Under the pieces are notes generated by a model, which made no database searches, was not told the origin of the DNA, and saw only the letters and a list, made by a program, of their open reading frames with translations. A DNA stretch of 64,000 nucleotides from Pontibacter deserti (GTDB taxonomy: Bacteria; Bacteroidota; Bacteroidia; Cytophagales; Hymenobacteraceae): contig NZ_JALPRS010000002.1 of assembly GCF_023630255.1 (NCBI RefSeq), forward strand, positions 310,001 through 374,000, read 5' to 3'. Within the stretch, counting starts at the first letter, position 1, and every line of letters begins with the position of its first letter. Made by a program: the position numbers and the translations under genes. This document shows, piece after piece, positions 1 through 10,162 of this stretch.

Positions 1-1284
1 AACAAGGCGCAGGTTCTCGATAGTCAGAATGGTCTGGCTGGTAAAGGTGCGCAACACATTTACAGTTTCACGGTCAAATCCCTGTTCAATATCGCGCAGC
101 AAGTATAACGTGCCAAACACATGCTTTTTAGACTTTATAGGGAGTATGATCAGGGACTTCCATGGTAATGCCAGATCTCGGAAACCGGTGTTGCGGTCCA
201 GATTATTGTTGATGTAATCGATGTTTTGAATGTTGTAGGCCATCAGCAGGTGACGGATACGCTCTATCTGCTCGTTATTAATGTTGAGCAGGTGAGAAAT
301 ATGAAGGTTGCTGCCACGCACCATTTCGAACCATGCCGCTGTAGCATCCGATGCCTTAATGGTACTCTCAAACAAAGTATCATATACCTGTGTTTCGGTC
401 TGCCCCTGCTGTATAGACTGGCTTAAACGCTGGAAATTAAGAAGGTCCTCGCTTTTCTGTTCAAATACACTGGATGTAGGTAAGCTGAAAAGTGAAACAA
501 GAAAAGCAGCTAAAGTATAGCATCCTACAAAAAGCATTGCCAGCAACAGGAAACCTACATCAGAGTAGTCAATTACCAACTCCGGGCTATCGGCAAACTC
601 CTGGAAAAACTTTGTGAAAATATAACAGCTGACAAGTATAGCTCCTAACAGTACCAGCGACCGGCTCTTTTTATTGAAGGAAAGATAAGCTACCCACTTC
701 AGGTTGGTGCACAGGAACAGGATATAGCACCCGAATAGCCCCAGTAACGGCAAGAAAATGTAGTTGGTATAGTTAAAGTTAAGCAGTGTAAGTATAAGTG
801 TACTGAACAGTAACAACTCAAACCACTCCCAGGCTACCTGCAGAAATTTGTTTTTGTGATATAATAACAACTGCCGCCATATGTAAAATGCTTTAGCAAG
901 GAAGTATACCAGCAACCCAAAGTTTACCTGGTACACAATATGCAGCAGCAGCGGCGATTGAAGCCGTGCATACCCCGTGGAAAGCTTGTAGGCAAAGTAT
1001 AAAGCAATGCTGAGATAAGCTGCAATTGCCGCTTTGGAAAACAGATTCCATAAGTAACTGCTGAAATCTATCCCTTTTAAATTGTTGGCACTTAACCGCT
1101 GAAAAAAGAAAACGGAAAGTATAAAAACAATGATCAGCAGGTTGTTAATGTAGGGAAGTGCCAGTTTAATAGCACCGGGCTGCCGTGCGCTTTCCGCCAT
1201 TAGCAGTACATTACCTAAAAGCAGTGCCCAGCTAACTATAGCAGAAGTAACCAACAAAGATTTTACGTTAGTCTTGTATAGCAT
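1..1284 (-). CDS. Membrane-anchored GAF-domain signalling protein, C-terminus beyond the window
   Basis: The reverse strand is open from the left edge to an ATG at 1284, giving at least 428 residues. The first ~270 residues hold seven or eight hydrophobic segments, consistent with a polytopic membrane sensor. A short linker leads into a domain (about residues 290-428) that ends in the GAF-like pattern L-R-T-F-x-S-Q-x-x-L-T-I-E-N-L-R-L. Multi-TM plus GAF proteins in Cytophagales usually continue into a SpoIIE/PP2C phosphatase or a histidine kinase; which one lies outside the window. The frame stays open for 38 codons before the ATG, back to a TAA at 1399-1401, with a TTG at 1383, so the true start may be earlier. 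Transcribed in the same direction as guaB but separated from it by a terminator-like hairpin. Confidence 0.8.
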   Translation of the reverse strand, partial: MLYKTNVKSLLVTSAIVSWALLLGNVLLMAESARQPGAIKLALPYINNLLIIVFILSVFFFQRLSANNLKGIDFSSYLWNLFSKAAIAAYLSIALYFAYKLSTGYARLQSPLLLHIVYQVNFGLLVYFLAKAFYIWRQLLLYHKNKFLQVAWEWFELLLFSTLILTLLNFNYTNYIFLPLLGLFGCYILFLCTNLKWVAYLSFNKKSRSLVLLGAILVSCYIFTKFFQEFADSPELVIDYSDVGFLLLAMLFVGCYTLAAFLVSLFSLPTSSVFEQKSEDLLNFQRLSQSIQQGQTETQVYDTLFESTIKASDATAAWFEMVRGSNLHISHLLNINNEQIERIRHLLMAYNIQNIDYINNNLDRNTGFRDLALPWKSLIILPIKSKKHVFGTLYLLRDIEQGFDRETVNVLRTFTSQTILTIENLRLV

Positions 1285-1380
1285 AAAACGGAAAACCGTG
1301 CTAAGTTTTGGCAGCGACTTTTTCTGGCTGTGAATCGTGTTTTCTTTAGTGAAAGGTAATAAAAAATTTCTCTCTTTAAA

Positions 1381-1414
1381 CAAGGTGTTTTGTCGTGTTT
1401 AGAAAAACACCTTG
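1381..1414. repeat. 11-bp perfect inverted repeat upstream of the GAF gene
   Basis: Arms CAAGGTGTTTT (1381-1391) and AAAACACCTTG (1404-1414) are exact complements around a 12-nt loop. It lies between guaB and the GAF-domain gene and could be a second terminator or an operator. If the GAF gene starts at the TTG at 1383, the arm overlaps its start codon. Confidence 0.55.
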
Positions 1415-1430
1415 CATAACGTATAAAATA

Positions 1431-1478
1431 TATAGTTGGTTGGCCTTATTTTACTTCCTATAAAACCAACCAACTATA
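1431..1478 (-). terminator. guaB terminator-like hairpin
   Basis: Perfect 13-bp arms TATAGTTGGTTGG (1431-1443) and CCAACCAACTATA (1466-1478) lie 16 bp beyond the guaB stop. On the reverse strand the second arm is followed by an A/T-rich tract. Confidence 0.65.
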
Positions 1479-1494
1479 AAGCAGTGTCCACACC

Positions 1495-3036
<1,542 letters not shown>

Positions 3037-3101
3037 TTATAATATTTTATTAACCCGTAGTTAAAGCGCGAGAACAACAGCTTTGATTAACATTATCTTT
3101 G

Positions 3102-3419
3102 TTAATAAACAGCCATTTCAGGATCAACCTCTATTGCCCAGGCGTGGATGCCGCCTTTCAGGTTAAGCAGGTTCTCAAAACCATAACGCTGGCTCAGGAA
3201 GTTAATAGCTTGTGCACTTCTAAAGCCATGGTGGCAAATTACCACAACAGGCACATCGCGGCGTATACGGTCGGTTTGTTTTGGTAATTCGCCTAACGGA
3301 ATTAGTTCACCGCCCAGGTTACAGATGGCGTACTCCGAAGGCTCACGCACGTCCAGCAACTGTAACTTATGACCGTGTGCGAGTCGCTTTTTTAATTCTG
3401 GGGCAGTTATTTCATCCAT
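3102..3419 (-). CDS. Single-domain rhodanese
   Basis: A 105-residue protein made of one rhodanese domain. The active-site loop is CHHGFRS with the expected catalytic Cys, preceded by LLDVREPSEYA and followed by LKGGIHAWA, all hallmark rhodanese motifs. Such proteins carry sulfane sulfur as a persulfide on the Cys. No signal peptide, so cytosolic. The physiological sulfur acceptor cannot be read from sequence. Divergent from the pnuC-like gene, with about 100 bp between the starts. Confidence 0.93.
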   Translation of the reverse strand: MDEITAPELKKRLAHGHKLQLLDVREPSEYAICNLGGELIPLGELPKQTDRIRRDVPVVVICHHGFRSAQAINFLSQRYGFENLLNLKGGIHAWAIEVDPEMAVY

Positions 3420-3526
3420 AGGTAAAGCTTTATTTTGTTTTAGCGTTTGGTTGGCTATTTAGTTCTGATTTTGCAAACTTAGCAACCAATTGCACCAGAA
3501 AGCTACTATTGGCCGGAAAAAACTGT

Positions 3527-4222
3527 ATGGAAACTATAAATAATCTGCCCTTGATTTTAAGTATAGCTGCTCAAATAGACTTATATGAAGTATGGGCACA
3601 GTTTTTAACGGGCATGAAACAAACATCGCCGCTGGAATATGTTGCTGTAATAGCTGGTATTGTAAGTGTGTGGTTCTCCCGAAAAGAAAACATTTGGGTT
3701 TACCCAACCGGTCTGATCAGTACTGTTATCTATGTATACCTGAGCTTTAAATACCATCTAATCGGGGAGGCAAGTGTAAACTTATATTATTCTATACTCA
3801 GTATCTATGGCTGGTATTTGTGGGCACTCAGAAACAATCAGCATGAGCATATTTTGCATATAACTTTCTCTACACCAAAAATGTGGGGCTGGCAGCTGGT
3901 TTTTTTCGCAGGACTTTATGTGATAATCTATTTCTGCCTGGTGTACCTGCAAAGCGCCTTTTACCCGGGAGTTATACCCTGGGGAGATGCATTCGCCAGT
4001 GCTACAGCCTATACCGGTATGTGGCTGATGGCCCGCAAAAAAGTAGAAAGCTGGTACTGGTGGATTGCAACCAATGTGGCCTCTATACCTTTATACTTTG
4101 TAAAAGGGCTTGTATTTACTTCTGTTTTCTATTTTGTACTGTTACTAATGGCTTTTTGGGGTTTGGCCGAATGGAAGCGCAGAGCCAAGCTAGCCAAATA
4201 TAAGGCTATAGTTCCAGCCTAA
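3527..4222 (+). CDS. pnuC: PnuC-family vitamin transporter (nicotinamide riboside or thiamine)
   Basis: Polytopic inner-membrane facilitator of 231 residues with about seven hydrophobic segments. The core has the PnuC features W-x-x-R-K-E-N-x-W-x-Y-P-x-G and Y-Y-S-I-L-S-I-Y-G-W-Y-L-W. The frame also allows a TTG start at 3509, but the ATG at 3527 gives a better N-terminus. PnuC members move nicotinamide riboside; Bacteroidota also have a thiamine-carrying relative (PnuT), and this sequence alone does not separate them. A NadR-like kinase and a TPP-riboswitch TonB receptor lie 13-15 kb downstream, across the adhesin island, which keeps both substrates possible. No TPP riboswitch is visible before this gene. 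Confidence 0.9.
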   Translation: METINNLPLILSIAAQIDLYEVWAQFLTGMKQTSPLEYVAVIAGIVSVWFSRKENIWVYPTGLISTVIYVYLSFKYHLIGEASVNLYYSILSIYGWYLWALRNNQHEHILHITFSTPKMWGWQLVFFAGLYVIIYFCLVYLQSAFYPGVIPWGDAFASATAYTGMWLMARKKVESWYWWIATNVASIPLYFVKGLVFTSVFYFVLLLMAFWGLAEWKRRAKLAKYKAIVPA

Positions 4223-4385
4223 GCTATGTAGTCGGTTTTGTAAACTTAATTATTACATCATCATTTTATACTTGTTTTGTACCATCCGAGTAGCAGGTGG
4301 ATACGTACATGCAGGTAACTGGCTGTTTTATATAAATGTAAGACCGGTTTAGTAAGTAATGTTTAATCACTAAAAGTGCAGCAAC

Positions 4386-4562
4386 ATGAAACAACGTAAA
4401 CTAGAATTGCCGGAAGAACTAAAGTATAAAAACAGGTTAAAATGGGGATATGAATCCCCGGATGAAAGTCCAAAGTATATTTATTACAGACAGTACGGCG
4501 ATAAAAAACCAAAACAATTAGAAGTATATAACTTCTACGGGTACAGCTTTTCAGAATGTTAA
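4386..4562 (+). CDS. Small basic hypothetical protein, 58 aa
   Basis: ATG at 4386 to TAA at 4562 encodes 58 residues beginning MKQRKLELPEEL and ending NFYGYSFSEC, rich in Lys and Tyr and without a signal peptide or membrane segment. The frame uses AAGTATA-type codon pairs as the neighbouring real genes do, and its start is preceded by GCAGCAAC, a plausible Bacteroidota start context. I do not recognise a family. Confidence 0.5.
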   Translation: MKQRKLELPEELKYKNRLKWGYESPDESPKYIYYRQYGDKKPKQLEVYNFYGYSFSEC

Positions 4563-4933
4563 AAACCCTTGTATAATTTTAATTTTATTTTGCCCTTTAT
4601 TAAGTTGTGTTAACATTCTAAATAGCTTCTTTTACTTTAATTTTTTATTACAATAGTACAAAATATTGTAGTTGTCGTTAACCATATGACAGCTACAATA
4701 TTTTTTTGTGCATATAGTAAATTTCTTGTGCTTCCTTTGCCAAGTATTTCGAGTGTTAGCATAGGAAGTATAACTGTTCATGTATAGCAAAAGCAGCATC
4801 CTACCTCTACTTGCTTTAGCTCAGGTATGTGCATTAATTTATTGCAGATAAGATACCGCTCCCTTTTAATTCCTGTTCTCTAAAGAGCCCAATTAGAGAA
4901 TTTAAAAAACTAAACATATCCTGTATGACCATT
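4563..4933. other. Non-coding AT-rich gap upstream of the first adhesin leader
   Basis: No supported gene. An 8-bp hairpin TTCTCTAA (4876-4883) / TTAGAGAA (4893-4900) and a CCTCTAC motif near 4804 are visible. The CCTCTAC motif recurs upstream of the adhesins at 10159 and 14017. Confidence 0.5.
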
Positions 4934-4985
4934 CTCTGCCTCTACCAAAAGGGCAACAGTTACTGCTGTGTCCATTTTTTTAGAA
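4934..4985 (+). promoter_or_regulatory. Conserved leader hairpin element 1
   Basis: A 31-bp block at 4934-4964 is 29/31 identical to 9946-9976 before the third adhesin. It contains TACC-AAAAG-GGCA and a second imperfect hairpin (GGCAACAG with CTGTGTCC), sharing the GGCA arm, followed by a seven-T run at 4974-4980. It lies 198 nt before the start codon at 5141. I infer a transcript-level regulator or attenuator; a protein-binding dyad is the alternative. Confidence 0.45.
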
Positions 4986-5124
4986 AACCTCCATGACATA
5001 TTTGATTAGATGCACTTGCTCTTAAGCAGTGTATTACCTGCATTATAGCAGTTTATAATGTTTTAAACTCAGTAGCTCTGATTGCGCATAGGGAATTTCC
5101 TGAATCTATTTCACACACAACACT

Positions 5125-5154
5125 ATGAAAGTATTTACTTATGAAAAACTTTAA
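5125..5154 (+). CDS. Putative upstream mini-[12 protein letters not shown]
   Basis: Nine codons, ATG at 5125 and TAA at 5152-5154, overlapping the adhesin start (5141) in another frame. Its start context ACACTATGAAA matches that of ordinary genes here, for example 44610. The second adhesin has the same arrangement with the same 16-nt offset. Alternatively it is just a conserved ribosome-binding leader. Confidence 0.35.
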   Translation: MKVFTYEKL

Positions 5155-7267
5155 CTTTAATACGAATACACATGCCTGTAAAAATCCTTGGCTTATAAGG
5201 CTGTTTCTTTTTATCTGCTCTGTCGGGCTTTTTTCGATTTCAAACATCGCATTGGCACAAAGCCCTTGCCCTGGAGCGAACTGTACTTCTAAAGATATAA
5301 AAGTACAACGTGTTGAACTGGTGGATTTAAATGGTAATCCGCTAAACTTATTAGAAGCATGCCCGGTCGGATCTACAACAGTTGCTGCTCAGTTGAAGGT
5401 ATACTATAAAGTTGAATCCCAGACCCGCTATGGCTTCCTGATAACAGCTACTGCGGTTGAAGGTGGTGTGACCAAACAAATATCCGCCTGCCTTACACAG
5501 GACCTGCCTAAAGGAGAAGGTTCATTTTTTATACCTTATACCTATACTTGTGGTTCATCCCTTGAACTGCGGGATACCTTTACAGCCTGGAGTCATCAAA
5601 CCCCTAATACCACAGTCTGTACTTACTATAATGCTGGTACAGGCGATATAAACTGTACTGCAGTAACTCCAAAGTGTTTTTACTATCCTGATCCTTTTGT
5701 AGTTGTAACATGTGCAGTACCAAATGCGCCAACCAGCGGTGGTAACCAAACCGCTTGCCAGCAGAGCCCAATACAAACTTTAACTGCCACAGCTACTGCG
5801 CCAGCTGGCTCAAGCGTGGTGTGGTATAGTGCAGCTACCAATGGTAGTGAAGTATCAAACCCTACATTAAGTACAGTTGGTACTGTTACTTACTATGCCG
5901 AGGCAGTTAATGGTGCGTGCCGCAGTACAACCCGAACCCCGGTAACTTTAACTATAAACGGAGCTCCGGCTGCCCCAACCAGTGGTGGTAATCAAACAGC
6001 CTGCCAGCAGAGTCCGATCCAAACTCTGACAGCAACAGCTACTGCGCCAAATGGCTCAAGTGTAGTATGGTATGATGCATCAAGTGGTGGTAATGTAGTT
6101 TCGAGCCCAACATTAAACTCGGTAGGAACAATTACCTATTATGCAGCCTCACAAAATACTACAACCCAATGTTATAGCCTGACCAGAACTGCAGTTGTAT
6201 TAACCATAAACGGTGCGCCTAACGCCCCTACAAGTGGTGGCGATCAGACTGTTTGTTCGACAAATCCGGTTCAGACGCTTACGGCCACGGCTACTGCACC
6301 AGCCGGCTCTAGCGTGGTGTGGTATAGTGCAGCTACCAATGGTAGTGTTGTATCAAGCCCTACGCTAAGCTCAGTTGGTACTGTTACTTACTATGCAGCC
6401 TCGCAAAATAACACGACGCTGTGTTATAGCCTTACCCGTACAGCTGTAACGCTAACTATAAATTTAACACCTTCAGCCCCTGCAATTACAGCTACACAAC
6501 AGCCAACCTGCGGAGTTCCGACCGGATCAATAGCTGTAAGTAGTCCTAATTCTAATTATACTTACGCCTTATCCGGTCCAACAACAAAGGATCCTAACAA
6601 TACCGGCATATTTACCGGCCTGGCACCAGGTAACTATACTGTAACTGCTACACTGGGTAATTGTACATCAGCAGCAAGTGCGTCAGCAACAATAAATGCA
6701 GTGCCAAGTGCACCGGCAGCTCCAACGGTTGGTGTAAAACAGAATGCCAGTTGTTCTTCGTCAAGCATTATTTTAGAGGTTACCGGACCTACTCCATTAG
6801 CAGAATATGAGTTTAAAAATGGCAATGGTAGTTGGCAGACATCTAACGAATTTACCATTAAAGCTGGAGAAGGCTATAGTATTACTGCCAGAAGAATAAG
6901 TGATCCGACTTGTGTGTCTGGGGCCGCAAGCTGTGAGGGCGAAACTGCAATAACCGGAGTATCAACAAAATCTATGAATACAATTGAAAAAGCAGAAAAG
7001 CTTGCTGAAGATCAGGTTACCGTTTACCCAATACCTTTCTATGACAAAACAACTATAGACTTTAAATCAGAGAGAAGTGGTAAGTATGTGATCAACCTGT
7101 ATGATATGAAAGGCAAGCTGGTACGTGAACTGAAATCCGGAACTGTTAAAGCTGGTGAAACTAAAAGTATAGAAGTGGATGGTAAAGACCTTGCTGAAGG
7201 AATGTACCTGGCTCGTATCGTAAGCGATTCTGGCTCTAAAACTGTTAAACTTTTAAAGAGAAGGTAA
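5141..7267 (+). CDS. T9SS-sorted surface protein with three CHU_C-type Ig repeats
   Basis: Secreted adhesin-like protein of 708 residues. A signal peptide ends near ALA-QS (residue ~40). Residues ~47-185 form a Cys-rich module beginning CTSKDI and ending PKC, related to the N-terminus of the next two adhesins. Three ~80-residue Ig-like repeats follow (about 193-440), each starting P-T-S-G-G-(N/D)-Q-T and containing SVVWY; then a further Pro/Thr-rich region, and a C-terminal type A T9SS sorting domain from ~630 ([34 protein letters not shown]). These are exported by Sec, crossed through the outer membrane by T9SS and anchored or released. The ligand is unknown. A strong terminator follows, so it is its own transcript. 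Confidence 0.92.
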   Translation: MKNFNFNTNTHACKNPWLIRLFLFICSVGLFSISNIALAQSPCPGANCTSKDIKVQRVELVDLNGNPLNLLEACPVGSTTVAAQLKVYYKVESQTRYGFLITATAVEGGVTKQISACLTQDLPKGEGSFFIPYTYTCGSSLELRDTFTAWSHQTPNTTVCTYYNAGTGDINCTAVTPKCFYYPDPFVVVTCAVPNAPTSGGNQTACQQSPIQTLTATATAPAGSSVVWYSAATNGSEVSNPTLSTVGTVTYYAEAVNGACRSTTRTPVTLTINGAPAAPTSGGNQTACQQSPIQTLTATATAPNGSSVVWYDASSGGNVVSSPTLNSVGTITYYAASQNTTTQCYSLTRTAVVLTINGAPNAPTSGGDQTVCSTNPVQTLTATATAPAGSSVVWYSAATNGSVVSSPTLSSVGTVTYYAASQNNTTLCYSLTRTAVTLTINLTPSAPAITATQQPTCGVPTGSIAVSSPNSNYTYALSGPTTKDPNNTGIFTGLAPGNYTVTATLGNCTSAASASATINAVPSAPAAPTVGVKQNASCSSSSIILEVTGPTPLAEYEFKNGNGSWQTSNEFTIKAGEGYSITARRISDPTCVSGAASCEGETAITGVSTKSMNTIEKAEKLAEDQVTVYPIPFYDKTTIDFKSERSGKYVINLYDMKGKLVRELKSGTVKAGETKSIEVDGKDLAEGMYLARIVSDSGSKTVKLLKRR
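5729..6470 (+). repeat. Three tandem ~245-bp in-gene repeats encoding Ig modules
   Basis: Repeats begin near 5729, 5974 and 6221. Stretches such as GTGGTGTGGTATAGTGCAGC are identical between copies 1 and 3 at 5816 and 6312. The nucleotide identity points to recent duplication or homogenisation. Confidence 0.75.
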
Positions 7268-7287
7268 ACATAAAATAATAAGATCTA

Positions 7288-7326
7288 GTCAGGCCGGCAG
7301 TAAATATAGGTTGTTGCCGGCCTGAC
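7288..7326 (+). terminator. Terminator of first adhesin
   Basis: Perfect 12-bp stem GTCAGGCCGGCA / TGCCGGCCTGAC with TTTATTTA after it. Confidence 0.9.
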
Positions 7327-7821
7327 TTTATTTAGTAGATACCAAAACAGTTTGAATTATAAAAAACAAAAGTATTTGGAGCAGGATATAAGATAATTAT
7401 CATAAAAAGTTGAGAGTAATATAAATCTATGTATGTTAATTAACCCAATGTTAACTACTTTTCCCCATAGAATTTTATAACCTCACTAGGTTGTGCTTGA
7501 AAATAAAGTTCAACTTAATCAAGGATACGTACTTTTACTTAACTAGCTTTTTAATTTGCAGCAGCAACATAGATAGTAACAAATACTCCTTAGATAAAAG
7601 CGCTGCATCATTTTGTGTTTTACACCATCGATAGACCTTAAGCTGGTCGGTTTATTACACAGCTTTTCCCTCTCCAGGCTGTTCTGCATTGGAATAAATA
7701 ATTACTAAAACAGATTATAACCAATTATAGAAGTAAATATACTTTGATATCATCCTGCTCTTTACAGGCCCCCCTTCCAGAGCAGCAACAAGCAATAACA
7801 AAACATATTATCTATGAAAAA
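7327..7821. other. Non-coding gap before the second adhesin
   Basis: About 500 bp, AT-rich, without a supported gene. Possible -7-like TACTTTG at 7739. Nothing else could be assigned. Confidence 0.4.
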
Positions 7822-7876
7822 GAACTGCCTACTCCAAATAGGCAATAGCTATACTATTGCCCAATCATTAGCTCAG
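7822..7876 (+). promoter_or_regulatory. Conserved leader hairpin element 2
   Basis: TGCCTA (7826-7831) pairs with TAGGCA (7839-7844), and GGCAATAG (7841-7848) pairs with CTATTGCC (7854-7861). The two perfect stems share GGCA and exclude each other. The element starts 189 nt before the start at 8015, matching the position of the other three leaders. Confidence 0.5.
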
Positions 7877-7998
7877 CCACCATAATATAATCAGACTAAT
7901 CTGAACAATATGGGTTTAGCGACTGCTCAAACTTATTAAATAAACTGCGGACTGCGATTGCAGATTATATTCTGAATTGACCTATAACACCAAACACT

Positions 7999-8028
7999 AT
8001 GAAAGTATTTATACATGAAAAGTATTAA
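7999..8028 (+). CDS. Putative upstream mini-ORF MKVFIHEKY
   Basis: Nine codons, ATG 7999, TAA 8026-8028, overlapping the adhesin start at 8015. It shares MKVF and EK with the mini-ORF at 5125, the same 16-nt offset and the identical upstream ACACTATGAAAGTATTTA. Coding status is not proven. Confidence 0.35.
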   Translation: MKVFIHEKY

Positions 8029-9481
8029 CAATTATCTGACCAAGAAGCTATGTTATACGGCTACTATTTTACTACTTACATTAATAGCTACTACTAATAC
8101 CTATGCTCAGGTTAATTTACCACCAGCGGAAAGGTGTACATCAAAAGACCTAGAGCTTGTTGAAGCGTTTTTATCAGGTAGCGATGAATGCGTTGCTTGT
8201 GAGGAAGGTGAACTATTAGATCCACAGAGTTTAAACTTATCTATTGATAATAAGACTGGGTCAACAAGAACTTCATTTGCTTTTTGGGGCACATTAGAAG
8301 TATATAATAGTGATGGTGAACTTGATGAAAGCGTTTCTCTAACAGGTTGTAATGGTCCTATTGTTGCAGATACTATAACGACATTACCTTTCTCTGTAAT
8401 AGAGACCGATGAACCTTCAGACTACATCAATAATTCAGGTCAAATCGTGATAGAGTGCGGTCAGACTTTAAAACTAACAGGCCTATTCCTAGCTTGGACA
8501 GATGCTGCCGATAATACAAATAGGGTTTGTCCATTAAATCCAGCCAAAATAGCACCTAAATGTGGTACCCTACCTGAAATTGAAGTTGCAACAGGTTTAA
8601 ATGCTGAAGTAGATGAGATAACACAAATTTCTTGTGAAGGTAATGATGGAGCTATCGACGTTTCTGTTACAGGAGGTGCACCTCCATATACTTATGAGTG
8701 GACAGCAAGTAATGGTGGGGTAATTCCTACTGGTCAGGCTGATGATCAGGATCTTACCGGCCTAGGGCCTGGAACTTATAGTTTGCTTGTAACTGATGAC
8801 GCTGATTGTACAGATACACTAAGTGTAACATTGGAAGCCCCAGATCCAGTAGCAACACCAATTATTACAGTACAGGCCGCTACTTTATGCGAAGGACCTT
8901 CTACACCAACTATAACTGTTTGTAACCCAATTGTGGATGCTGTCTACACCGTTGTGCAACCAGATGAGGATACAATTACAACTGCTGCTTATGTATCAGG
9001 AGCGTTAGTTATTGGAGGTTTGGTAGCAGGAAAAGATTTTGAAATATATGCTACACTGGGTGAATGTAATTCAGAAATTGCTGACTGTGATGATATAGCT
9101 ACAGAGGAGGAATGTACAGCTGCAGCTGCTGCAAGTTTACAGAAATCTTCATCAAGCTCTATACAATCTTTGTCTCCGTCCAGAACAACCAGCTCAATAA
9201 AATCTATAAGGGATGCTGACAGAAATACATTAACTGCCTACCCGGTTCCATTCCGGGACAGAGTAAATGTCGAGTTCAAAGCGGAACGCAGTGGTAACTA
9301 TACTATTAACCTGTATGATAGTAAAGGAAAACTTATTAAAGAATTAAAGGCTGGTAAGTCAAAATCTGGTCAGTTACAAAGTATAGAAGTAGATGGCAGA
9401 AGTCTGCCAGATGGTATGTACTTTATAAGAGTTGTTGATAATGCAGGCTCACGTACAGTTAAGTTGCTGAAAAAAGAATAG
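8015..9481 (+). CDS. T9SS-sorted surface protein with CTS-type N-module and SprB repeat
   Basis: Secreted protein of 488 residues. Signal peptide ends at TYAQ (~32). The N-terminal module (about 40-195) begins ERCTSKDLELV, holds SFAFWGTL and FLAWTDAADNTNRVCP, and ends PKC; it is clearly homologous to the N-terminus of the 1031-aa protein at 10159. A single SprB repeat (about 205-280, CEGNDGAIDV, PPYTYEW) follows, then a short Ig-like stretch, an Ala/Ser linker and a type A T9SS domain from ~410 (AYPVPFRDRVNVEF, GMYFIRV). SprB repeats occur in gliding adhesins, but no role in gliding can be claimed here. Own transcript with a very strong terminator. Confidence 0.9.
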   Translation: MKSINNYLTKKLCYTATILLLTLIATTNTYAQVNLPPAERCTSKDLELVEAFLSGSDECVACEEGELLDPQSLNLSIDNKTGSTRTSFAFWGTLEVYNSDGELDESVSLTGCNGPIVADTITTLPFSVIETDEPSDYINNSGQIVIECGQTLKLTGLFLAWTDAADNTNRVCPLNPAKIAPKCGTLPEIEVATGLNAEVDEITQISCEGNDGAIDVSVTGGAPPYTYEWTASNGGVIPTGQADDQDLTGLGPGTYSLLVTDDADCTDTLSVTLEAPDPVATPIITVQAATLCEGPSTPTITVCNPIVDAVYTVVQPDEDTITTAAYVSGALVIGGLVAGKDFEIYATLGECNSEIADCDDIATEEECTAAAAASLQKSSSSSIQSLSPSRTTSSIKSIRDADRNTLTAYPVPFRDRVNVEFKAERSGNYTINLYDSKGKLIKELKAGKSKSGQLQSIEVDGRSLPDGMYFIRVVDNAGSRTVKLLKKE

Positions 9482-9495
9482 TAGTAAGAGGTTAT

Positions 9496-9541
9496 AAAAC
9501 AGAAAGGGGCCGGAAAGCTATTTCCGGCCCCTTTCTGTTTT
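9496..9541 (+). terminator. Terminator of second adhesin, 21-bp perfect stem
   Basis: Arms 9496-9516 and 9521-9541 are exact complements around a GCTA loop, with AAAACAG at the base and CTGTTTT at the end. Confidence 0.95.
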
Positions 9542-9945
9542 AGACTTAACCCTATTAATATATGAGATTATTGTACTTTGTGTATTTTTATTTGCTTATT
9601 ATTTATGCATTTACCCCATCATAAATAGTCTGTTTACTTTAAATATTTACTTATATAATACAAACAATTTTAGGCTGCGTTAAAGCAATTGGAGAAATAG
9701 ATTAGAGTTATTTATATATTCTTACCCGGTGCTACCTCTACCTGGCACCTTATACTGCTGGTATAGCTATTATACTTTGTAGGGCTTTAATAAAAGCAGT
9801 CACCCTCCTTTACATGCTTTTGTTATGGCTGATTCCGTGAGTTGAGATTTACACCATTTTACGAAATAACAGAGCTGATAAATCTGCTTCCTGAGAAGCC
9901 ATTAAAGGTCTTAACCGACTTTACCTTAGTTCTTCTATGAAATCA
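9542..9945. other. Non-coding gap before the third adhesin
   Basis: About 400 bp without a supported gene. TACTTTG at 9571 and 9773 and CCTCTACC at 9734 are the only recognisable short motifs. Confidence 0.4.
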
Positions 9946-10005
9946 CTCTACCTCTACCAAAAGGGTAACAGTTACTCTTTTGCCAAAATTTTAAGAGTAC
10001 CTCCC
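9946..10005 (+). promoter_or_regulatory. Conserved leader hairpin element 3
   Basis: 31-bp block 9946-9976 repeats element 1 with two differences. TACC (9955-9958) can pair with GGTA (9964-9967), or GTAAC with GTTAC (9965-9975), sharing GTA; then TACTCTT can pair with AAGAGTA further on. It lies 204 nt before the start at 10159, and TCTTTT follows the second stem. Confidence 0.5.
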
Positions 10006-10135
10006 TGATCCAGCCGGATACGCTGCGACCAAAGCAGCACATTTTTAACAGACTCTCTGATCATACAAACCCGCCTTTGCCAAAGGCTCTGGTAAAGCAG
10101 AGTGTCATATTGATATGCAATTAAAATTCAACACT

Positions 10136-10162
10136 ATGAAAGTTTATTACATACACTTATGA
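10136..10162 (+). CDS. Putative upstream mini-ORF MKVYYIHL
   Basis: Eight codons from ATG 10136 to a TGA that overlaps the adhesin ATG at 10159 as ATGA, the classic layout for translational coupling. The start context ACACTATGAAA is the same as in the first two leaders. Confidence 0.35.
   Translation: MKVYYIHL

Noticed and set aside
5729..6470. Phase-variable repeat tract
   Set aside because: The units are multiples of three and large; no short slippage tract or invertase is present.
7814..7870. 18-codon ORF starting MKKNC over leader element 2
   Set aside because: It coincides with the hairpins, and no equivalent exists in the other three leaders.
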